A stretch of DNA of 64,000 bases from Actinobacteria bacterium OK074 (GCA_001298575.1 LJCV01000188.1:1-64000), one strand, 5' to 3'; shown: positions 15,859-25,300, counted from the stretch's first letter. Notes: a model not told the origin generated them from the letters alone. Numbers and translations: made by a program.

Positions 15859-16434
15859 ATGGACGAAGAGTTGCGATCACTCACGGAGCGTTTACGTGCC
15901 GAGGCCGGAGGCTCGGCGGCGTACGAACGACTGGTGGCCACCGAGGGCCCCGACGAGCTGGCGGCCGTGCTCACCGAGCCCGGACAGCCGCTGTGGGCGC
16001 GGGAGTTGGCCGCCTTCCGGCTCGGCTCGCTGGGGGACCGCCGGGCGTTCGAGGCGCTCGTCCTGCTGCTCAACCACCGTGATCCGCAGCGCTGTGCCTC
16101 CGCCGCGCACGCCCTGGCCCGGCTCGACGACCCGCGCACCGCCCGCGCGGCGGCCGCCCTGGCCACCAACGAACTCCGCGTCGCCTACGCCCTGCACCCC
16201 GTCCGGCTCCTGGTCGAACTGCGCGCCCCCGAGTCCGTGCCCGCCCTGATCACCACATTGCGGCGCCGGCTCACCCCGCACGACCCCTACCGAAGAGTCG
16301 CCCTCGCCTGTGTGGAGGGCCTCGGCACCCTCGGCGACGCCCGGGCCCGCCCGGTCCTGACCGACGCCCTCGCCCACCCGGCCCTGGCCCAGGCGGCGGT
16401 GCACGCCCTGGGACGCATTCCGCGGCAGCGGTAG
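15859..16434 (+). CDS. HEAT-repeat protein
   Basis: A 191-aa soluble protein made of alpha-helical HEAT/PBS-lyase-type repeats, seen as recurring FRLGSLGDRRAFEALVLLL, HALARLDDPRTARAAAAL and CVEGLGTLGDARARPVLTDAL. Such proteins are scaffolds for protein-protein contacts; the partner is unknown. The start is ATG 15859, where the family's MDEELRSLTERL-like N-terminus begins. There is no ribosome-binding site, but a -10-like TACCCT lies six nt upstream. Its stop codon lies inside the first unit of an 18-bp tandem repeat, so changes in the array could alter the C-terminus. It is convergent with the aminopeptidase gene. Confidence 0.82.
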   Translation: MDEELRSLTERLRAEAGGSAAYERLVATEGPDELAAVLTEPGQPLWARELAAFRLGSLGDRRAFEALVLLLNHRDPQRCASAAHALARLDDPRTARAAAALATNELRVAYALHPVRLLVELRAPESVPALITTLRRRLTPHDPYRRVALACVEGLGTLGDARARPVLTDALAHPALAQAAVHALGRIPRQR

Positions 16435-16530
16435 AACAAGCGGCAGCGGTAGAACAAGCGGCAGCGGTGAAACGAACGGCAGCGGTGAAACGAACGGCAG
16501 CGGTGAAACGAACGGCAGCGGTGAAACGGA
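16423..16530 (+). repeat. Six 18-bp tandem repeats at the 3' end of the HEAT-repeat gene
   Basis: Units start at 16423, 16441, 16459, 16477, 16495 and 16513. The first two read CGGCAGCGGTAGAACAAG; the others read CGGCAGCGGTGAAACGAA, with one change in the last. The gene's TAG stop is at 16432-16434 inside unit one. In units 3-6 the same frame reads TGA. It looks like a recently expanded minisatellite. Confidence 0.9.
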
Positions 16531-16561
16531 GTGGCCCGGCCCCGATGCGGGGCCGGGCCAC
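16531..16561. terminator. Bidirectional terminator hairpin
   Basis: A perfect 13-bp stem, GTGGCCCGGCCCC (16531-16543) with GGGGCCGGGCCAC (16549-16561), closes a 5-nt loop. It sits between convergent genes and lacks a U-tract, as is normal in Streptomyces. Confidence 0.8.
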
Positions 16562-16596
16562 TCACCTACAGCGACACGATCACGGCGACGCGATGC

Positions 16597-18222
16597 TCAG
16601 CGCTGGAAGCCGAGCAGGTCGTGCAGGGTCGAACCGCGCGAGGCCGTGGACGGCACCGCGGTGCCCGACGTCCCCGACTTCGCGGACTTGGACGCCGCCG
16701 CCGTCGTGCTCAGCGGCTTCGGGTCGGGCAGCTTCTGGCAGACCGCGTCCGCGTCGCCGCCACTGCCGTGCGGCACCTTGCCGGTGGACAGATACGCGGC
16801 CAGGTACTTGTCCAGGCACGCGTTCCCGCTCAGCGTGATGCCGTGGTTCCCGCCGCCCTGCTCGACGACCAGGCTGGAGCCCTTCAGCAGGTGGTGGACG
16901 GTCACACCGCCCTCGTACGGGGTGGCCGCGTCGTTCGTCGCCTGGAACAGCAGCGTCGGCGGCAGTTGGGAGTTCGCCACGTTCACCGGCTTCAGCGAGC
17001 TCGTCGGCCAGAACGCGCACGGCGCGTTGTACCAGGCGTTGTTCCAGGCCATGAACGGAGCCTGGTCGTACACCGCCCAGTTGTCCTTGCGCCACTGGTT
17101 CCAGTCGCGCGGCCAGGAGGCGTCACGGCACTGCACCGAGGCGTAGACGCTGAAACCGTTGTCGCCGGAGGCGTCGATCGCCGCGAAGTCCTCGTACGCC
17201 TGGACCAGCGGCTCCGCGTTCTTGTCGTTCACGTAGGCCGCGAACGCCTGTGCGAGGTAGGGCCAGTAGCCGTTGTAGTAGCCGCCCGGGATGAAGGTGT
17301 CCTCCAGCTCGGAGGCGCCCACCTTGCCGTCGGCCGGCTTCTTGGCGAGCGCGGCCCGCATCGCGTACCACTTGGCCTCGATCGCGGCCGGGTCGGTGCC
17401 CAGCTTGTAGGTCGCGTCGTACTTGGCGACCCAGTCCATGAAGGCCAGATGACGGTCGTTGAACGCGTAGTCCTGCTGGATGTTGTCGTCGTACCAGACA
17501 CCCGTCGGATCCACGATCGAGTCGAGCACCAGCCGTCGTACGCGCTGCGGGTACAGCTTCGCGTAGACGGCGCCCAGGTAGGTGCCGTACGAGTAGCCGA
17601 AGTAGTTGATCCTCCGGGCGCCGAGCGCGGCCCGGATCGAGTCCATGTCGCGCACCGCGCTGATTGTGTTGATGTACGGCAGTACGCTCGCGTACTTCTT
17701 GCCGCACGCCCGCGCGAAGCCCTTCGCGCGCGTGAGGTTCGCCTTTTCGATCGCGGGGGTGCTGGGCACGGTGTCCGGGCGCACCGGGTCCCAGTAGCCC
17801 GGCTTGCAGTCCAGCGCGGGCGTGCTCGCGCCCACGCCGCGCGGGTCGAAGCCGATGACGTCGTACTGCGAGGCGACCGCCTTCGGCAGCGAGGAGGCGA
17901 CGAAACCGGCGAGGGTCAGGCCGCTGCCGCCCGGTCCGCCCGGGTTGACCAGCAGCGGTCCCTGGTACGTCTTCGCGGTGTGCGGCACGCGGGAGACGGC
18001 CAGGGTGATCTTCGTGCCGTTGGGCTTCGCGTGGTCGAGTGGCACCTTCACGGTCGAGCACTGCAGCGTCGGGTAGTCGCTGGTGCCGCACTTCTTCCAG
18101 GTGAGCTTGGCCGTTTGAGCGGTGGCCGTGGCGCTCGGTGCGTGCGCGTCGGCCGGGACGGTGGTGAGGGTTCCGGCCACCACGACGGCCGCGCCGCACA
18201 GCACGGCTGCACGAGTTCTCAT
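16597..18222 (-). CDS. Secreted tripeptidyl aminopeptidase (SlpD/SlpE/Tap family)
   Basis: A 541-aa exported alpha/beta-hydrolase that removes tripeptides from protein N-termini outside the cell. A Sec signal peptide spans about residues 1-26 (MRTRAAVLCGAAVVVAGTLT... ending ADAHA). The nucleophile is in GYSYGTYLGA (about residue 205), the acid probably in LLFQATNDAATPYEG, and the base in GGGNHGITLSG. An oxyanion segment, GPLLVNPGGPGGSG, lies near residue 75. The C-terminal 45 residues are Ser/Thr/Ala-rich and dispensable-looking. GGGAGG precedes the ATG. It is the gene after the radical SAM gene on the same strand, 138 bp away. Confidence 0.9.
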   Translation of the reverse strand: MRTRAAVLCGAAVVVAGTLTTVPADAHAPSATATAQTAKLTWKKCGTSDYPTLQCSTVKVPLDHAKPNGTKITLAVSRVPHTAKTYQGPLLVNPGGPGGSGLTLAGFVASSLPKAVASQYDVIGFDPRGVGASTPALDCKPGYWDPVRPDTVPSTPAIEKANLTRAKGFARACGKKYASVLPYINTISAVRDMDSIRAALGARRINYFGYSYGTYLGAVYAKLYPQRVRRLVLDSIVDPTGVWYDDNIQQDYAFNDRHLAFMDWVAKYDATYKLGTDPAAIEAKWYAMRAALAKKPADGKVGASELEDTFIPGGYYNGYWPYLAQAFAAYVNDKNAEPLVQAYEDFAAIDASGDNGFSVYASVQCRDASWPRDWNQWRKDNWAVYDQAPFMAWNNAWYNAPCAFWPTSSLKPVNVANSQLPPTLLFQATNDAATPYEGGVTVHHLLKGSSLVVEQGGGNHGITLSGNACLDKYLAAYLSTGKVPHGSGGDADAVCQKLPDPKPLSTTAAASKSAKSGTSGTAVPSTASRGSTLHDLLGFQR

Positions 18223-18360
18223 GGGTCAGGTCCTCCCAGGACGGAGGTGCTGGACCGCGGGGCTCACGGTCCTCGCCGCATCGTCCCGGAATCGGCGGGC
18301 GGACGAACTCATTCGGCGAAGACTTGACCCGATTGCTCCGCCGGATGCGCCCGGATGCCC

Positions 18361-19404
18361 TCAGAGCAGCGAGAGTTGGACCGGCCCGGCCTGGGCGTGC
18401 TCCGGTTCGGGCTCCGCCTGCCGGATCCTGCGGGGCATCCCCGCGCGCGTGGGCCCGATGCCGTACTCCTGGGCCAGTTCGTGCACCTGACGGGTGATCC
18501 GGCGCTGGTACCACTTCGGTGCGTAGGCGCCCTCGGCGTACAGACGCCCGTAGCGGCGCACGAGGTGCGGATGGTGGCGCTCCAGCCACGCCATGAACCA
18601 CTCGCGCGCCCCGGGGCGCAGATGCAGCACCAGGGGCGTGACGGAGGTGGCGCCGGCCGCGGCGGTCGCCCGCACGGTGGCGCGCAGCTGGTCGGGGTGG
18701 TCGCTCAGGAACGGGAGCACGGGGGCCATGAGGACCCCGCAGCCCAGGCCGTGGTCGCCGAGGGCGCGGACGACGTCCAGACGGCGCTCGGGGGCCGGGG
18801 TGCCCGGTTCCACCGTGCGCCACAGCTCCGGGTCGGTGAAGCCGACGGAGACGGACAGGCCGACGTCGGTGACCTCGGCGGCCTGCCGCAGCAGGTCGAG
18901 GTCGCGCAGGATCAGCGTGCCCTTGGTCAGGATCGAGAAGGGGTTCGCGTGGTCGCGCAGGGCCGCGAGGATGCCGGGCATCAGCCCGTAGCGGCCCTCC
19001 GCGCGCTGGTAGCAGTCGACGTTGGTGCCCATCGCGATGTGCTCGCTGTGCCAGCGGGGCGAGGCCAGATGGCGGCGCAGCAGCTCGGGCGCGTTGATCT
19101 TGACCACGATCTGGGAGTCGAAGTCGAGGCCCGTGTCGAGGTCCAGGTAACTGTGCGACCTGCGAGCGAAACAGTAGACGCACGCGTGTGTGCAGCCTCG
19201 GTACGGATTCACCGTCCACTCGAACGGCATGCGCGAGGCCCCCGGGACCCGGTTGACGATCGAGCGCGCCCGCACCTCGTGGAAGGTGACGCCGGCGAAT
19301 TCGGGGGTGTCGAAGGTACGGGTGGTCACCGCGTCCGTGCCGAACAGCGCGGCACTGCGGGCTCGGTCCCCGGCGGGGTCCGCTGTGAGGTTCTCCCAGC
19401 GCAT
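18361..19404 (-). CDS. Radical SAM protein, Rv2578c/SplB-like family
   Basis: A 347-aa iron-sulfur protein of the Rv2578c family, related to spore photoproduct lyase-like radical SAM enzymes. The cluster motif is C-x3-C-x2-C in RGCTHACVYCFAR (about residues 70-80), followed by DFDSQIVVKINAPELLRRHL. The downstream segments ILTKGTLILRDLDLL and VGLSVSVGFTD match the family barrel. The start ATG 19404 has an excellent Shine-Dalgarno (GAGGAGG). A LexA-type box lies 33-44 nt upstream, arguing for induction by DNA damage. The reaction is not established; repair of a DNA lesion is a reasonable guess. Confidence 0.88.
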   Translation of the reverse strand: MRWENLTADPAGDRARSAALFGTDAVTTRTFDTPEFAGVTFHEVRARSIVNRVPGASRMPFEWTVNPYRGCTHACVYCFARRSHSYLDLDTGLDFDSQIVVKINAPELLRRHLASPRWHSEHIAMGTNVDCYQRAEGRYGLMPGILAALRDHANPFSILTKGTLILRDLDLLRQAAEVTDVGLSVSVGFTDPELWRTVEPGTPAPERRLDVVRALGDHGLGCGVLMAPVLPFLSDHPDQLRATVRATAAAGATSVTPLVLHLRPGAREWFMAWLERHHPHLVRRYGRLYAEGAYAPKWYQRRITRQVHELAQEYGIGPTRAGMPRRIRQAEPEPEHAQAGPVQLSLL

Positions 19405-19436
19405 GACGCCTCCTCGGTAGCACTGACCCCACAATA

Positions 19437-19448
19437 GAACACATGTTC
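19437..19448. promoter_or_regulatory. LexA (SOS) box upstream of the radical SAM gene
   Basis: GAACACATGTTC is a perfect palindrome with the GAAC-N4-GTTC core of Gram-positive LexA boxes, flanked on the minus strand by C on the left. On that strand it is followed at once by a -10-like TATTGT, so a bound repressor would block the promoter of the radical SAM gene at 19404. Confidence 0.7.
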
Positions 19449-19609
19449 GCATGATCGTGCGAGGGTCGATTTCACCCACTACGGGACCCGCGCTCGAATG
19501 GCGCGACCGCCCCGGCCGGTTCCCGTGGGGACCCCCGATTTGGGCGGCCGGTGCGCTCAATGGTTGGCTGATCTCCAACCCCGAGAACTTCAGGTGCTGG
19601 AGGAACGCA

Positions 19610-20053
19610 ATGGCGCAGGTCGAGGCCACTACGGAGCGGATCGTCGCGGCGGACGCGGAGACGGTGTTCGACGCCCTGGCCGACTACAGCGGCACGCGCG
19701 CGAAGGTGCTGCCCGAGCAGTTCAGCGAGTACGAGGTGCGCGAGGGCGGCGACGGCGAGGGCACCCTTGTCCACTGGAAGCTCCAGGCCACCAGCAAGCG
19801 CGTACGCGACTGCCTCCTGGAGGTCAGCGAGCCCACCGACGGCGAACTCGTCGAGAAGGACCGCAACTCCTCCATGGTCACCACCTGGCGGGTCACCCCG
19901 GACGGCGAGGGCAAGTCCCGTGTCGTGGTCACCACCGTCTGGAACGGCGCAGGCGGCATCGGCGGCTTCTTCGAGAAGACCTTCGCGCCCAAGGGACTCG
20001 CGCGGATCTACGACGCCGTACTCGCGAAGTTCGCCACCGAGGTCGAGAAGTAG
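19610..20053 (+). CDS. SRPBCC-superfamily (START-like) protein
   Basis: A 147-aa protein with the helix-grip fold used to bind lipids or other hydrophobic ligands: MAQVEATTERIVAADAETVFDALADYSGTRAKVLPEQF at the N-terminus is the typical polyketide cyclase/dehydrase-like opening, and the last 35 residues form the long C-terminal helix. No catalytic residues can be assigned. The start is ATG 19610, with TGGAGGA eight nt upstream. It stands alone between the divergent radical SAM gene and the MFS gene and is followed by a terminator-like hairpin. Confidence 0.85.
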   Translation: MAQVEATTERIVAADAETVFDALADYSGTRAKVLPEQFSEYEVREGGDGEGTLVHWKLQATSKRVRDCLLEVSEPTDGELVEKDRNSSMVTTWRVTPDGEGKSRVVVTTVWNGAGGIGGFFEKTFAPKGLARIYDAVLAKFATEVEK

Positions 20054-20058
20054 CGTCC

Positions 20059-20085
20059 GTGGGGCGGCCGTTGCGGCGCGCCCCA
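20059..20085. terminator. Terminator hairpin after the SRPBCC gene
   Basis: GTGGGGCG and GCGCCCCAC arms with an inner GCCG/CGGC helix form a nearly perfect hairpin (one bulge) with a TTG loop, starting six nt past the stop codon. Confidence 0.6.
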
Positions 20086-20282
20086 CGCGAGGGCCGCACC
20101 CGGGAAGAGCCAAGGGCCGCTTCCCCGGGGTGTGTTGAGACCCTCGCCGGGTCCGGCCGGTTCCCTCACCGGATCGAGTGGATCTCCCCCTCGCGGGGCC
20201 GAACGCCGTAACTCGCCGTACTTGTTCGCAGTTGTCGCCTAATGCGGGAATTGTGTGGCAGGTGCGGCGAGGGGAGCGTTAC

Positions 20283-22655
20283 GTGGGCGGGGTCACTCTG
20301 GTGCAGGACGAACCGGTGCTCGCACCTCCGCGCGCCCCCGCTCCGGCGGCGGCCGGCGGACTCGATCCGCGGCGCGTGCGGCTGGTCTTCGCCGGGCTCA
20401 TGCTCGCGCTGCTGCTCGCGGCGCTGGAGCAGATGATCGTGGCCACCGCGCTCCCGAAGATCGTCGGCGAGCTGCACGGCCTGGACAAGATGTCCTGGGC
20501 GATCACCGCGTACCTGCTCACCTCCACCATCGGGCTGCCGGTCTACGGCAAGTGCGGCGACCTCTTCGGCCGCAAGGGCGTCTTCCAGTTCGCGATCGTC
20601 GTCTTCGTCATCGGCTCCGCGCTCGCCGGACGGGCGCAGACCATGGACCAGTTGATCGCCTTCCGCGCGGTCCAGGGCGTCGGCGCGGGCGGCCTCATGA
20701 TCGGCGTCCAGGCGATCATCGCGGACATCGTGCCGCCGCGGCAGCGCGGGCGCTACATGGGCCTCATCGGGGCCGCCTTCGGCCTCGCGTCGGTCGCCGG
20801 GCCGCTGCTGGGCGGCTACTTCACCGACCACCTCTCCTGGCGCTGGTGCTTCTACTTCAACGTGCCCTTCGGCCTGCTCACCCTGGCCGTCGTCACCGTC
20901 GTACTGAAACTGCCCAAACCCGCCGTCAGGGCCCGGCTCGACGTGCCCGGCGTCCTGCTGCTCGCCACCGTCTCCACCTGCCTCGTCCTGCTGACCAGTT
21001 GGGGCGGCAACGACTACGCGTGGGGCTCGCGGGTCATCCTCGGGCTCGGCGCGGGCGCGGTGGCCGCCACCGTGCTCTTCCTGGTCGCCGAGCGGTTCGC
21101 CGCCGAACCCCTCATCCCGCTGCGGCTGTTCAGGGACTCGGTCTTCAACGTCACCGCCCTCGTCGGCCTGGTGATCGGTGTCGCGCTCTTCGGCGCCGCC
21201 AGCTACCTGCCGACCTTCCTGCAGATGGTCGACGGGGCGAGCGCCACCGAGTCCGGCCTGCTGATGCTGCCCATGATGGCCGGAATCGTCGGCGCCTCCA
21301 TCGTCTCCGGGCAGCTCATCAGCCACACCGGCCGCTACAAGGTCTACCCCGTCCTCGGCAGCCTCGTCTCCGCCGTCGGCATGTGGCTGCTGTCCCGGCT
21401 CGAGACCGACACGCCACGGCTCCACTACAGCGTCTGGATGGCCGTCCTGGGCACCGGCATCGGCATGGTGATGCCGGTGCTCGTCCTCGCCGTGCAGAAC
21501 GCCGTGCGCCCCGCCGACCTGGGCACGGCGACCAGCGCCAACAACTACTTCCGGCAGATCGGCGGCAGCGTCGGCGCCGCCGTCTTCGGCACGCTCTTCG
21601 CCAACCGCCTCGCCGACGCGCTCGCCGAACGCCTCCCCACGCGCGCGGGGTCCCCCCTTCCCGACCCGGAGTCCATCACCCCGCAGACCGTCCACGCGCT
21701 GCCCCCGGCACTGCGCGACCTCTACATCGACGCGTACGCCGACGCCATGCCGCGGATCTTCCTCTACCTGGTGCCGGTGCTCGTCCTCGGTCTGCTCATC
21801 GCCTTCTTCCTCAAGGAGAAACCGCTGGTGTCCCACAACGCCCCCGTCGAGTCCGCGACCGCCGCCCCGGTGCCCCACGCGCGCGTGCCCCACGTCGCCG
21901 GAGTGCCCGTGTGCGGCACGGTCCAGCACCCCGACGGCACCGTCGTGCCGCGCGCCGCGCTCACCCTCATCGACGTGGCCGGGCAGCAGATCGGACGGGG
22001 CGCCAGCGGCGAGGACGGACGGTACGCGCTGTCGACGCCCGGCTCCGGGGCGTACGTCCTGATCGCCGCTGCCGGCGGCCACCAGCCCCAGGCGGTCTCG
22101 GTGACCGTGGGCGAACGCCCGGTCGAACTGGACGTGGTGCTCGGCGGCGCCGGACGCCTGGCCGGCAGCGTCGTCACGGCCGACGGCACGCCGGTGCGCG
22201 AGGCCATCGTCACGCTCACCAACGTGCACGGCGAGGTCGTCGCCACCACCCGCAGCGGACGCGAGGGCGGCTACGTCATGTCCGAGCTGGTGGCCGGGGA
22301 GTACACCCTCGCGGCCAGCGCGCCCGCCCCCCCCCCCGCCGCGCTGCCCGTCACCGTGCAGGCCGCCCGCGAGACCCGCCAGGACGTCGAGCTCGCGGGC
22401 GGCGCCGTGCTGCGGGGCACCGTGCGCGCCGGGGGCGGACGGCCCGTGGAGGACGCGCGCGTGACGCTGCTGGACGCCGCGGGCAACGTGGTCGACACGC
22501 TGACCACGGGGGCCGACGGGACGTTCCGGTTCGTGGACCTCTCCTCCGGCGAGTACACGGTCATCGCGGCCGGATACCCGCCGGTGGCCACGGTGTTGCA
22601 GGTCGCCGGGGGCGGCAGGACCGAGCGCGATCTCCAACTGGGGCACGAGGACTGA
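20283..22655 (+). CDS. DHA2-family MFS exporter fused to three carboxypeptidase-regulatory-like repeats
   Basis: A 790-aa fusion. Residues about 35-520 are a 14-helix drug:H+ antiporter-2 (EmrB/QacA-like): [16 protein letters not shown] is the loop 2-3 motif and [23 protein letters not shown] is motif C. After helix 14 ([15 protein letters not shown]), residues about 555-785 hold three beta-sandwich repeats of the CarboxypepD_reg type, with [35 protein letters not shown] and [17 protein letters not shown] as matching segments. It probably exports a small molecule; the role of the repeats is unknown. The start is GTG 20283, with GAGGGGAG upstream. An 11-base C tract lies in the second repeat. 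Confidence 0.87.
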   Translation: MGGVTLVQDEPVLAPPRAPAPAAAGGLDPRRVRLVFAGLMLALLLAALEQMIVATALPKIVGELHGLDKMSWAITAYLLTSTIGLPVYGKCGDLFGRKGVFQFAIVVFVIGSALAGRAQTMDQLIAFRAVQGVGAGGLMIGVQAIIADIVPPRQRGRYMGLIGAAFGLASVAGPLLGGYFTDHLSWRWCFYFNVPFGLLTLAVVTVVLKLPKPAVRARLDVPGVLLLATVSTCLVLLTSWGGNDYAWGSRVILGLGAGAVAATVLFLVAERFAAEPLIPLRLFRDSVFNVTALVGLVIGVALFGAASYLPTFLQMVDGASATESGLLMLPMMAGIVGASIVSGQLISHTGRYKVYPVLGSLVSAVGMWLLSRLETDTPRLHYSVWMAVLGTGIGMVMPVLVLAVQNAVRPADLGTATSANNYFRQIGGSVGAAVFGTLFANRLADALAERLPTRAGSPLPDPESITPQTVHALPPALRDLYIDAYADAMPRIFLYLVPVLVLGLLIAFFLKEKPLVSHNAPVESATAAPVPHARVPHVAGVPVCGTVQHPDGTVVPRAALTLIDVAGQQIGRGASGEDGRYALSTPGSGAYVLIAAAGGHQPQAVSVTVGERPVELDVVLGGAGRLAGSVVTADGTPVREAIVTLTNVHGEVVATTRSGREGGYVMSELVAGEYTLAASAPAPPPAALPVTVQAARETRQDVELAGGAVLRGTVRAGGGRPVEDARVTLLDAAGNVVDTLTTGADGTFRFVDLSSGEYTVIAAGYPPVATVLQVAGGGRTERDLQLGHED
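22327..22337 (+). repeat. Homopolymer of 11 C inside the MFS fusion gene
   Basis: Eleven consecutive C residues encode part of APAPPPAA between repeats two and three. A slip of one base would shift the frame about 105 codons before the stop. Confidence 0.9.
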
Positions 22656-22693
22656 CGGCGCCGGGGGCCGGCCGCGGCCGGAGGGGGAGTGCC

Positions 22694-22713
22694 GCGTGGT
22701 TCCCCGCGCCCCT
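22694..22713 (-). repeat. Dispersed 20-bp intergenic element, copy B (inverted)
   Basis: The minus strand reads AGGGGCGCGGGGAACCACGC, two bases from copy C at 55489-55508. It lies between the MFS and phosphatase genes, followed by a GAGGCGCC/GGAGGCGCC-type hairpin. Confidence 0.6.
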
Positions 22714-22837
22714 GAAGAGGCGCCGGAGGCGCCCCCACCCCGGCCAATTCGCGCAATGCCACACATCGCCACCGTCCGGCGCCGTACCGTGGTTTGCGCG
22801 GCAGATCTTGCGTAGCTGGGGAGAGAGGGCCTGGGCC

Positions 22838-25300
22838 ATGGACCATGGCATGGACGTGGGCGCGTCCTCCCGCCCGGAGGACGGCACGGCCGATCAGGCC
22901 GCGTCCGGGCGCATCCCGCTGGCCGTGGTCGTCGTCGACCGCGACGGGCTGGTCTCGCACTGGAGCACGGGCGCACGGCGGCTGTTCGCCGTCCCCAGGG
23001 AAGAGGCCGTCGGCCGGCCCGCCCTCGACCTCCTGCCCGTCTCCGGCGCCCTGCGCCCCGACGATCCCCTCCCGCCCTACGGGGCGTACTCCATGGACGA
23101 CGGACTCGGCCCCGACCTGGAGTCCTCGCTGGAGACCGGGCTCTCCTACCCGGCCGCGGGCCGCGCCCGGCTCTCCACGCCCGAGGACAACCGGATCGAC
23201 GTCCTGTGGTGGGCCTACCCCCTGGTCGGCCCGGGCCGGGAACGGCTGCTCGTGCTCGCCGCCGACGTGGCCGCGCTCCAGCCCGGCCCCGACGACCCCG
23301 AGGGCGTATCCGGAGAGCACATCGCACCCGCGTTCGCCCGCCACACCGACTTCGACGGCGCCGACGACCTGGCCCGCAGGCTCCCCGAGATCCTGCCCAG
23401 CATGAGCGTCCAGGAAAGCGCCCGCATCGTCTCCCAGGTCCTCGAACTGGGCTATCCCGTCCTGGAGTTCAGCCAGAACGAGCGGGTGCCCGTCACCCCC
23501 GACTGGGGCGTCTCGCGCCGCGTCGAGCGCAAGGTGCGCCGCGAACGGGCCGCCCGCGCCGTCGCCGCGGGCCAGGCCCTCCCGCAGGACCTGACGGACG
23601 ACGGCGAGGACCTGGAGTACGTCGCCGTCCGCGAACGCCTGGAGTTCCTCAACGAGGTCAGCGGCAAGATCGGCACCTCGCTCGACCTGGCGCGGACCAT
23701 CGTCGAGGTCAGCAGGGCCGTCGTCCCCCGCTTCACGGACGTCGCCGGGACCTACCTGCGCGAACAGGTCGTCGCCGGTGAGGGGTTCGCCGACGGCGTG
23801 CCCGACACCACCACCCTGTGGCACCGCGTCGCCCTCGAACACACCGACGAACCCGGCCGCTGGGACGACGTCGTACCCGTCGGCGAGTCCATGCCGTTCC
23901 CCGCGCACACGCCGTTCTTCCAGTGCATGACCACCGGCGAACCCGTCCTCGTGCCGCGCATCAGCGAGCAGATGGGGCACATGATCGCCGCGCAGTTCGA
24001 GAAGCGCGACATCCGGCCGCTCATCACGGGCCGCTCCATGCTGGTCGTGCCCCTGAAGGCGCGCAACGTGGTGCTCGGCTTCATGATCCTGCTGCGCCAC
24101 CCGGAGCGCGTCGAGTTCAACGACATGGACCGCGTCACCGGCGCCGAACTCGCCGCCCGCGCGGGCCTCGTGCTCGACAACGCGCGCATGTACACCTACC
24201 AGGAGAACGTCGCCGAGACGCTCCAGGACAGCATGCTGCCGCACATCGCGCCCCGCATGGCGGGCTGTGACATCGCCACCCGCTACCTCCCCGGCACCCT
24301 CCTGGGGCGCGTCGGCGGCGACTGGTTCGACTCCGTGAAACTTCCCGGCGCCCGCACCGCCGTGGTCGTCGGCGACGTCATGGGCCACGGCCTCAACTCG
24401 GCCGCCATGATGGGCCAGTTGCGGACGGCCGTACAGACCATGGCCGCGCTCGACCTGCCGCCCGCCCAACTCCTGCGCAACCTCGACGACCTAGCCCAGC
24501 GCCTCGGCGACACCTACCTCGCGACCTGCCTGTACGCCATCTACGACCCGATCGAGAGCGAACTGCACATCGCCAACGCGGGCCACATCCCACCGGTGCT
24601 CGTCCGCGCCGAGGACGGCCGCAGCGAACTGCTCGACCTGCCCACGGGCGCGCCCATCGGCGTCGGCGGGGTGCCCTTCGAGTCGGCACGCGTGCGCGTG
24701 GACCCCGGCGACCGGCTGGTGATGTGCACCGACGGACTGGTCGAGGTGCGCGGCGAGGACATCGGGGTCGGGCTGGCCACGCTGTGCGAGTCCGCTGCCC
24801 ACCCGGCCGCCTCCATGGACGACGCCTGCGACACCATCATCCGCGCCCTCAACACCCGCGGCGGCCGCAAGGACGACGTGGCCCTGCTGCTGGCCCGCCT
24901 GAACGGCATCGAGCCGGACGACGTCGCCGTGTGGCGCCTGACGCCCGACGCGGTGGAGGTCGGACGCGCGCGTGCCGCCGTCCGCGAGCAGCTGCACGAA
25001 TGGCAGCTCGCCAAGCTGGCGGACACCGCGGAGCTCCTGGTCGGCGAACTGGTCACCAACGCCGTACGGCACTCCCACGGGCGCCCGGTCGAACTGCGCC
25101 TGGTGAGAGGCGACAACCTGCTGTGCGAGGTCGATGACGACGACCACGCCCTGCCCTCGCTGCTCAGCGCGGGCCCGACGGACGAGGCCGGGCGCGGCCT
25201 GCACGTGGTCAGCACCCTCGCGCGCGAGTGGGGCGCCACCCGGACGGGCGCGGGCAAGACGGTGTGGTTCGAGCTGACACTGCCCCGTACGCGACGCTGA
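22838..25300 (+). CDS. PAS-GAF-SpoIIE phosphatase-HATPase regulatory protein
   Basis: An 820-aa soluble signalling protein. A PAS domain lies at about 20-130 (IPLAVVVVDRDGLVSHWSTGARRLF), a GAF-like sensor at about 265-455, a PP2C/SpoIIE serine phosphatase at about 475-695 (GRVGGDWFD and VVVGDVMGHG carry the metal-binding aspartates), and an anti-sigma-factor-like ATPase at about 705-820 (LLVGELVTNAVRHSHG is the N box). Such proteins control anti-anti-sigma switches, by dephosphorylating an antagonist and, through the kinase-like domain, phosphorylating it. The start is taken as ATG 22838, just before the PAS domain. No partner anti-sigma gene is adjacent. Confidence 0.9.
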   Translation: MDHGMDVGASSRPEDGTADQAASGRIPLAVVVVDRDGLVSHWSTGARRLFAVPREEAVGRPALDLLPVSGALRPDDPLPPYGAYSMDDGLGPDLESSLETGLSYPAAGRARLSTPEDNRIDVLWWAYPLVGPGRERLLVLAADVAALQPGPDDPEGVSGEHIAPAFARHTDFDGADDLARRLPEILPSMSVQESARIVSQVLELGYPVLEFSQNERVPVTPDWGVSRRVERKVRRERAARAVAAGQALPQDLTDDGEDLEYVAVRERLEFLNEVSGKIGTSLDLARTIVEVSRAVVPRFTDVAGTYLREQVVAGEGFADGVPDTTTLWHRVALEHTDEPGRWDDVVPVGESMPFPAHTPFFQCMTTGEPVLVPRISEQMGHMIAAQFEKRDIRPLITGRSMLVVPLKARNVVLGFMILLRHPERVEFNDMDRVTGAELAARAGLVLDNARMYTYQENVAETLQDSMLPHIAPRMAGCDIATRYLPGTLLGRVGGDWFDSVKLPGARTAVVVGDVMGHGLNSAAMMGQLRTAVQTMAALDLPPAQLLRNLDDLAQRLGDTYLATCLYAIYDPIESELHIANAGHIPPVLVRAEDGRSELLDLPTGAPIGVGGVPFESARVRVDPGDRLVMCTDGLVEVRGEDIGVGLATLCESAAHPAASMDDACDTIIRALNTRGGRKDDVALLLARLNGIEPDDVAVWRLTPDAVEVGRARAAVREQLHEWQLAKLADTAELLVGELVTNAVRHSHGRPVELRLVRGDNLLCEVDDDDHALPSLLSAGPTDEAGRGLHVVSTLAREWGATRTGAGKTVWFELTLPRTRR

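Noticed and set aside
20255..22837. A long open frame that runs through the MFS gene in another frame into the phosphatase gene (1681 codons in total)
   Set aside because: Only the part from 22838 has domains. The upstream part is Arg/Pro-rich out-of-frame translation of the transporter.
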